64,000 nt of DNA. It comes from Lysinibacillus sp. KCTC 33748. Its GTDB lineage: Bacteria; Bacillota; Bacilli; Bacillales_A; Planococcaceae. Positions 60,326 to 64,000 of this stretch are shown here, piece after piece. The position numbers and the translations under genes are program-made. How positions within the stretch are numbered: the first letter of the stretch is position 1; every line of letters starts with the position of its first letter. The stretch lies in the NCBI RefSeq assembly GCF_002237755.1, contig NZ_MWSJ01000005.1, positions 171,339 through 235,338 on the forward strand. Direction: 5' to 3'. Under the pieces are notes generated by a model that worked only from the letters and a program-made list of their open reading frames with translations, did not search any database and was not told the origin of the DNA.

Positions 60326-60362
60326 GATTAGAGTGGAGACCGACGCCTTCAGTTGGATCAAC
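60326..60362. repeat. Short GATTAGAGTGGAG repeat scrap
   Basis: GATTAGAGTGGAGACCGACG then CCTTCAGTTGGATC shares GATTAGAGTGGAG with the element at 32674. Confidence 0.45.
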
Positions 60363-60476
60363 AACATGTTTTAGTGATAAGCATGAAAAGTTCCATTTTA
60401 TCAGCTATTATCTTTTTGGAATAAATGGTAAAATTAATTAGTCTTAAATGACAATTTCATTTAGGGGGTAGATAGT

Positions 60477-60533
60477 ATGAATAAAAAATATGTTAGCGTG
60501 ATAAACAAAAAGGGGAAACCGTCTAACTACTAG
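60477..60533 (+). other. 18-residue upstream peptide frame with hairpin
   Basis: ATG 60477 behind TAGGGGGTAGATAGT begins MNKKYVSVINKKGKPSNY and stops at 60533. The end overlaps GGAAAC/GTTTCC arms (60512-60537). It is 29 bases before the hydrolase start, so it may be a leader peptide. Confidence 0.4.
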
Positions 60534-60561
60534 TTTCCTCAAATTGGAGGGGGAAAATTAT

Positions 60562-61119
60562 TTGAATCAGGCATTACTTATTATTGATGCTCAGCAAGAA
60601 TTATTGGATGGCAATGAGAAAGAAAAAGCTGTTTTTAATAAAGAACTACTTATTAGGAATATCAATTTAGTCATTGATAAAGCAAGGAATTCCAATGTTC
60701 CAGTTGCATTTGTAAGAGATCTTGATGTTGCGGAAGGTAAAGGGAAAGGATTCGAAATTCATAATGGTATTAATGTTCCTCATGAAGCAAAGATTTTCGA
60801 TAAGAAAGCAACGAATTGTTTCCATGGGACTGAACTTCTAAATCATTTGCAATCACAAGAAATTACACATGTAGTTGTGATGGGCTGTTCGACGCAGCAC
60901 TGCATTGATAGTGCAGTAAGAACGGCGACTATTAGTGGTTTTGATGTCACGTTAGTTGGTGATGGGCATTCAACTGCGGACAGTGATGTTTTAAGTGCAG
61001 AACATATTATCAAGCATCATAATCATACACTGCATGGTCATTACAATGTCGAACACTTTTCTGTTGTTAGAAATTCAGAAGAAGACTTGTTTCAACCTAC
61101 TCATGATTCATATAGGTAA
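60562..61119 (+). CDS. Isochorismatase-family cysteine hydrolase
   Basis: A 185-residue hydrolase from TTG 60562 behind TTGGAGGGGGAAAATTA (an upstream in-frame TTG at 60544 lies in the ribosome site). The triad is Asp9 (LLIIDAQQEL), a Lys near 81-82 (FDKKATNCFHGT) and Cys114 (GCSTQHCIDSAVRT). It is unlike the lysine-regulated paralogue at 11427 in length and sequence. Substrate unknown. Confidence 0.9.
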   Translation: MNQALLIIDAQQELLDGNEKEKAVFNKELLIRNINLVIDKARNSNVPVAFVRDLDVAEGKGKGFEIHNGINVPHEAKIFDKKATNCFHGTELLNHLQSQEITHVVVMGCSTQHCIDSAVRTATISGFDVTLVGDGHSTADSDVLSAEHIIKHHNHTLHGHYNVEHFSVVRNSEEDLFQPTHDSYR

Positions 61120-61127
61120 GAAAATTA

Positions 61128-61165
61128 TCTAAAGGCACTCATCTGGGTGTCTTTTCTTTTTATTA
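61128..61165 (+). terminator. Terminator after the isochorismatase gene
   Basis: AAAGGCAC (about 61131-61138) with GTGTCTTT, one G-U pair, then TCTTTTTATT. Confidence 0.75.
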
Positions 61166-61291
61166 CCTTTTTTCATATCGTAATATTCTTATTCTGCTAT
61201 TTCTAAATGAATTTGTAATCCAACAGAAAGAGCAAATTTTAGTTGAGTGAAAAGAGCGATATGTTTGTAAGACAAAGTAGGAGGATATTTT

Positions 61292-62110
61292 ATGCCAAAA
61301 GTTAATGCGAACAATATCAATATACATTATGAAATTAGAGGACAAGGGACGCCCATATTGTTTTTGCATGGGAGCGGAGCATCATGGAAAATGTGGGAGC
61401 CTCAATTTGAAGCATTTTCTTCACACTATCAAATGATTCTGCCAGATTATAGAGGACACGGTGATACAACAAAGGAATTCCCGAATAATAAATATGATCA
61501 TCATATAATTGTGGAGGATATCAAATGTTTTTTGGATGTACTAGGAATTAGCAAAATTCATGTTGTCGGTGTATCACAAGGTGGTCAATTGGCTACGCTA
61601 CTTGCAATAAAATACCCGACTTACGTGGATAAGCTTGTAGTTTCTAATAGTTATAGTGAGATGCCCACAATCGCGGCTAGCTGGGTACTGTCACTATCAA
61701 ACTTTATATTTAGTCTACTTCCATACCACACAATTATAAATATCATGATGAAATTTTATAAAGAGGAGCCTTATACTCAACAGATTTTAAAAAAGTCTTT
61801 TTCGATTGATAAAAAGATGTTGCTTGCAATGAAAAAAGCACCATTCCCAACTCATACAGATCAATTGTATAGGATACAGTCACCTACGCTTGTAATGGGA
61901 GGCGAAGGGAAAGTTATAACAGGCGTTGATGAAGGGAAGGGATCCCGAACTATTTTTAAACATATTCACAATGCAAAATTAGCATTATTCAAAAATGCAT
62001 TTGATCCATTAAGTACGATGCGCCGAGATATTTTTAATGAGATGATTATTGATTTTCTAGAGGATAAGCCTACGAAGCAATATAAGGATGTAGCTATTAG
62101 TAGTAAATAA
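61292..62110 (+). CDS. Alpha/beta-fold hydrolase
   Basis: A 272-residue hydrolase, ATG 61292 behind GTAGGAGGATATTTT. Core: GTPILFLHGSGASWKMWEPQ, YRGHGDTTKEF and the nucleophile elbow VGVSQGGQLATL with Ser95. The C-terminal part lacks an obvious GHxxxxE His motif: the family's last strand reads LALFKNAFDPLSTMRRDIFN, so the catalytic His (normally in an H-x-P/F context) is not evident and activity may be altered. Confidence 0.88.
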   Translation: MPKVNANNINIHYEIRGQGTPILFLHGSGASWKMWEPQFEAFSSHYQMILPDYRGHGDTTKEFPNNKYDHHIIVEDIKCFLDVLGISKIHVVGVSQGGQLATLLAIKYPTYVDKLVVSNSYSEMPTIAASWVLSLSNFIFSLLPYHTIINIMMKFYKEEPYTQQILKKSFSIDKKMLLAMKKAPFPTHTDQLYRIQSPTLVMGGEGKVITGVDEGKGSRTIFKHIHNAKLALFKNAFDPLSTMRRDIFNEMIIDFLEDKPTKQYKDVAISSK

Positions 62111-62134
62111 AATATAAATGGAAAGGCGGATAGT

Positions 62135-62707
62135 ATGACCATATATACAGCATTACTTAGAGGAATTAATGTAGGCGGGCATAATAAAATAATTATGGCA
62201 GAATTAAGAAATTCTCTTGAGCAATTAGGATTACATAATGTGAAGACATATATCCAAAGTGGAAACATCCTTTTTGAATCAGATGAAACTGAGGAGCTTT
62301 TACAAACGAAAATTCACGATAAAATTAAAGATGATTTTGGGGTATCGAGTGTAGTTGTCATTAGGACAGCAGAGGAAATACGGCAAATTATTAGTCAATT
62401 ACCTTTTTTAGATGAGGTGATTTCAGAAGCGCAACTTTTATGTAAAGGGGAATGTTTGCATGTTGCTTTGCTGCCGTCAGCTCCTTCGAAAGTCAATAGT
62501 GATAAGTTTTTATCCTATGCAAACGAAAGAGAACTCTGTGTCATAAATGGAAGGGATGTGTATCTTTTATTTTATGATAGCATTCGAAATTCCAAACTAG
62601 GCAATAATCTAAAAAAGCTTGAGATTCCAGCAACTGTCCGTAATTGGAAAACGCTCATAAAGCTCTCGAGTATGGTCGAAGAAATCAAACATATGAAGAG
62701 TGAATAA
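62135..62707 (+). CDS. DUF1697 protein
   Basis: A 190-residue protein, ATG 62135 behind GGAAAGGCGGATAGT. Starts IYTALLRGINVGGHNKIIMA and AELRNSLEQLGLHNVKTYIQ then SGNILFESDE, the DUF1697 signature (Y-x-x-L-L-R-G-I-N-V-G). The rest fits the family, ending RNSKLGNNLKKLEIPATVRNW. Soluble, function unknown. It follows the hydrolase by 24 bases. Confidence 0.9.
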   Translation: MTIYTALLRGINVGGHNKIIMAELRNSLEQLGLHNVKTYIQSGNILFESDETEELLQTKIHDKIKDDFGVSSVVVIRTAEEIRQIISQLPFLDEVISEAQLLCKGECLHVALLPSAPSKVNSDKFLSYANERELCVINGRDVYLLFYDSIRNSKLGNNLKKLEIPATVRNWKTLIKLSSMVEEIKHMKSE

Positions 62708-63115
62708 AAAAGCTCTTTAGTATGCATTCGTATATTAGGATTTACAAAAATGTATAAAATCAAAAAAAGACTAGGTATTCAATTATTTTTTGAATTGACA
62801 GCTTAATAATGAGTACCCATAAATCAAAAGATTCGACATTAATAAGAATAATATGGTAAACTAGTAATGTCATGGTTAACAAATGAACACGCATAAAGAA
62901 AGCTAGGTATTCACAATTTTTTTGTGAGCCTAGCTTTTTTGTGTTGATGAATTGTAAATATAAAAATCAATAAACTAATCTGAACTACATCTCAAATATA
63001 TCATTTAATGACTCGTACATTCTAATTGATAAGATAAAATTATGTATTTGTATAAAAGAACATAATTTTCTTTTATGTTGTATATCTGTTAATGTTAAAG
63101 AAAGGGGGCGGTAAG
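62708..63115. other. Non-coding gap with a terminator
   Basis: The only clear feature is a terminator at 62899-62943 (AAAGCTAGG...CCTAGCTTTTTT, with TTCACAA/TTGTGA continuing the stem). The bases before the amidohydrolase start are very AT-rich. Confidence 0.6.
62899..62943 (+). terminator. Orphan terminator
   Basis: AAAGCTAGG pairs with CCTAGCTTT, extended by ATTCACAA/TTGTGA, followed by TTTG. It is 190 bases past the DUF1697 stop, so it may end that transcript or a small RNA. Confidence 0.8.
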
Positions 63116-63859
63116 ATGAGAATTTTTGATGCACACTTTCACATTATTGATTTTGATTTTCCGATTACTGAAAATCAAGGATATGTACCACCTAGCTATG
63201 TTGTAGAAGATTATCAAAAAGAAACTGCGACTTATCCTATTGTAGGTGGGGCAATTGTATCCGGTTCTTTTCAAGGTTTTGATCAAGCATATTGAGTGAA
63301 TGCTTTAGAGAAAATGGGATCTGTATTTTGTGGTGTTACACAGCTTCCATTTTCGGTGACCGATGATGAGATTATCGATTTACATAATAAAGGTGTACGC
63401 GCACTCCGATTCAATGTGAAGCGCGGCGGCTCGGAAGATTTATCGAAGCTCGATTACTTTGCGAGACGTGTATATGATTTAGCTGGCTGGCATAGTGAAT
63501 TATATATTGACGCAAAAAGTTTGCCAGAAATTGCACCAACGATTGAAAAATTACCGGCGATTTCAATTGATCATTTAGGACTCTCTGAGGAAGGCTTACC
63601 TCATTTGCTGCGACTCGTAGAAAAAGGTGTACGAGTAAAGGCGACAGGTTTTGGTCGTGTAGAGCTCAATGTAGAACATGCGTTGAAATCAATTTACGCT
63701 GTCAATTCAGAAGCGTTAATGTTCGGTACAGACTTGCCGTCCACACGAGCAAAAAGACCTTTTTCTTATGCAGATATTGAACTGATTCAAGAGTTGTTTG
63801 ATCCAATTTCAGCGGAAAAAATTCTTTATCAAAACGCGATGAATTTTTATTTCAAGTGA
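63116..63859 (+). pseudogene. Amidohydrolase (TIM-barrel, family 2) with in-frame TGA
   Basis: From ATG 63116 (behind AAAGGGGGCGGTAAG) the frame reads IFDAHFHIIDFDFPITENQG with the His-x-His metal motif, through GSFQGFDQAY, then TGA at 63293-63295. The same frame continues past the stop (VNALEKMGSVFCGVTQLPFS, AISIDHLGLSEEGLPHLLRL, FGTDLPSTRAKRPFSYADIE) to 63859. A Leu codon would fit the TGA position. One nonsense base thus breaks an otherwise intact gene of the amidohydrolase 2 (ACMSD-like) type. Confidence 0.85.
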
Positions 63860-63910
63860 GTTTTTTTGAAACGCTTAAGAGATCGCTAATTGCCTTTCAC
63901 ATCAATGAAC

Positions 63911-64000
63911 TGCTCCCCAATTATTAGACACTCAATCTAACAATTGGAGGTGCAGTTTTTGTATGGTTAAATTTAAAGAAAAAGTGAAATTAGAAGCTGT
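63911..64000 (+). mobile_element. Left end of an IS3-family-like insertion sequence (rest beyond window)
   Basis: TGCTCCCCAATTATTAGACA then CTCAATCTAACAATTGGAGG forms an inverted pair at the end, and is followed by GCAGTTTTTGT and the orfA start. The same layout, in minus orientation and without transposase, is at 48117-48163. The right end lies outside the window. Confidence 0.7.
63963..64000 (+). CDS. IS3-family-type transposase orfA, 5' fragment
   Basis: ATG 63963 behind TTGGAGGTGCAG opens MVKFKEKVKLEAV, the basic helical start typical of an IS3/IS150-group orfA helix-turn-helix, and runs off the window edge. Assignment rests on these 12 residues and the IS-like end. Confidence 0.6.
   Translation, partial: MVKFKEKVKLEA

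Noticed and set aside
1..64000. CRISPR arrays, tRNA or rRNA genes
   Set aside because: I saw no regularly spaced long direct repeats with unique spacers, and no cloverleaf or rRNA-like sequence on either strand.

Overview
The window is low-GC, AT-rich Firmicute DNA (by eye about 35-37% GC), with strong Shine-Dalgarno sites (GGAGG-type), many TTG/GTG starts, sigma-A promoters and hairpin terminators. Gene content (UvrX/YolD damage-repair operon, Vpr-like subtilase with Big_2 repeats, YbjQ, DUF3995, DUF3955, DUF4870, SUFU and Imm26 proteins, NodB deacetylase with SH3 repeats) points to a spore-forming Bacillaceae/Planococcaceae, most likely Lysinibacillus or a close relative. This is inferred from family knowledge, not from a search. 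No rRNA, tRNA or CRISPR array was seen.

Layout. 1-3430: a truncated TetR gene, then an SOS operon behind two LexA-like boxes (tiny peptide, mini-WYL protein, Y-family polymerase UvrX, YolD, unknown). 3590-8260: a broken VOC gene and a large secreted subtilisin. 8260-11090: a decayed region with protein remnants and a few small genes. 11025-13500: a lysine riboswitch governing an isochorismatase-fold hydrolase and an APC permease. 13500-17800: GNAT enzymes, DUF4870/MerR pair, papain-like hydrolase. 18180-21790: SUFU, DUF4259, an unknown and Imm26, a set resembling polymorphic-toxin immunity genes. 22070-30760: GNAT, deoxyribosyltransferase, YbjQ, WYL regulator, MORN-repeat AAA+ ATPase, TetR/DUF3995, membrane-anchored hydrolase. 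30800-36500: broken histidine phosphatase, D,D-carboxypeptidase, polysaccharide deacetylase, gltS/hutG with a divergent LysR gene. 37570-40790: acyl-CoA dehydrogenase/SDR/phosphotransferase operon with a FadR-like operator. 40940-50800: DUF2975/XRE pseudogenes, DUF3955, TPR, hydrolase, methyltransferase, MBL, and a broken Na+/solute symporter beside a class III aminotransferase. 51075-64000: LysR, autoregulated PadR/ABC-2 exporter, esterase, VOC genes, an attenuated methyltransferase, DUF421, nucleotidyltransferase, isochorismatase, hydrolase, DUF1697, a nonsense-broken amidohydrolase and the left end of an IS3-like element.

The window holds at least seven recently broken genes and two or more families of short dispersed palindromic repeats, some of which have invaded or replaced gene ends. 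The best-supported regulatory units are the SOS operon, the lysine riboswitch unit, the PadR operator pair, the FadR-like box and a promoter-proximal terminator before a methyltransferase. I saw no single clearly new defence or biosynthetic system. The nearest candidates are the MORN-AAA+ protein close to the immunity-type genes, and the lysine-controlled hydrolase/permease pair.
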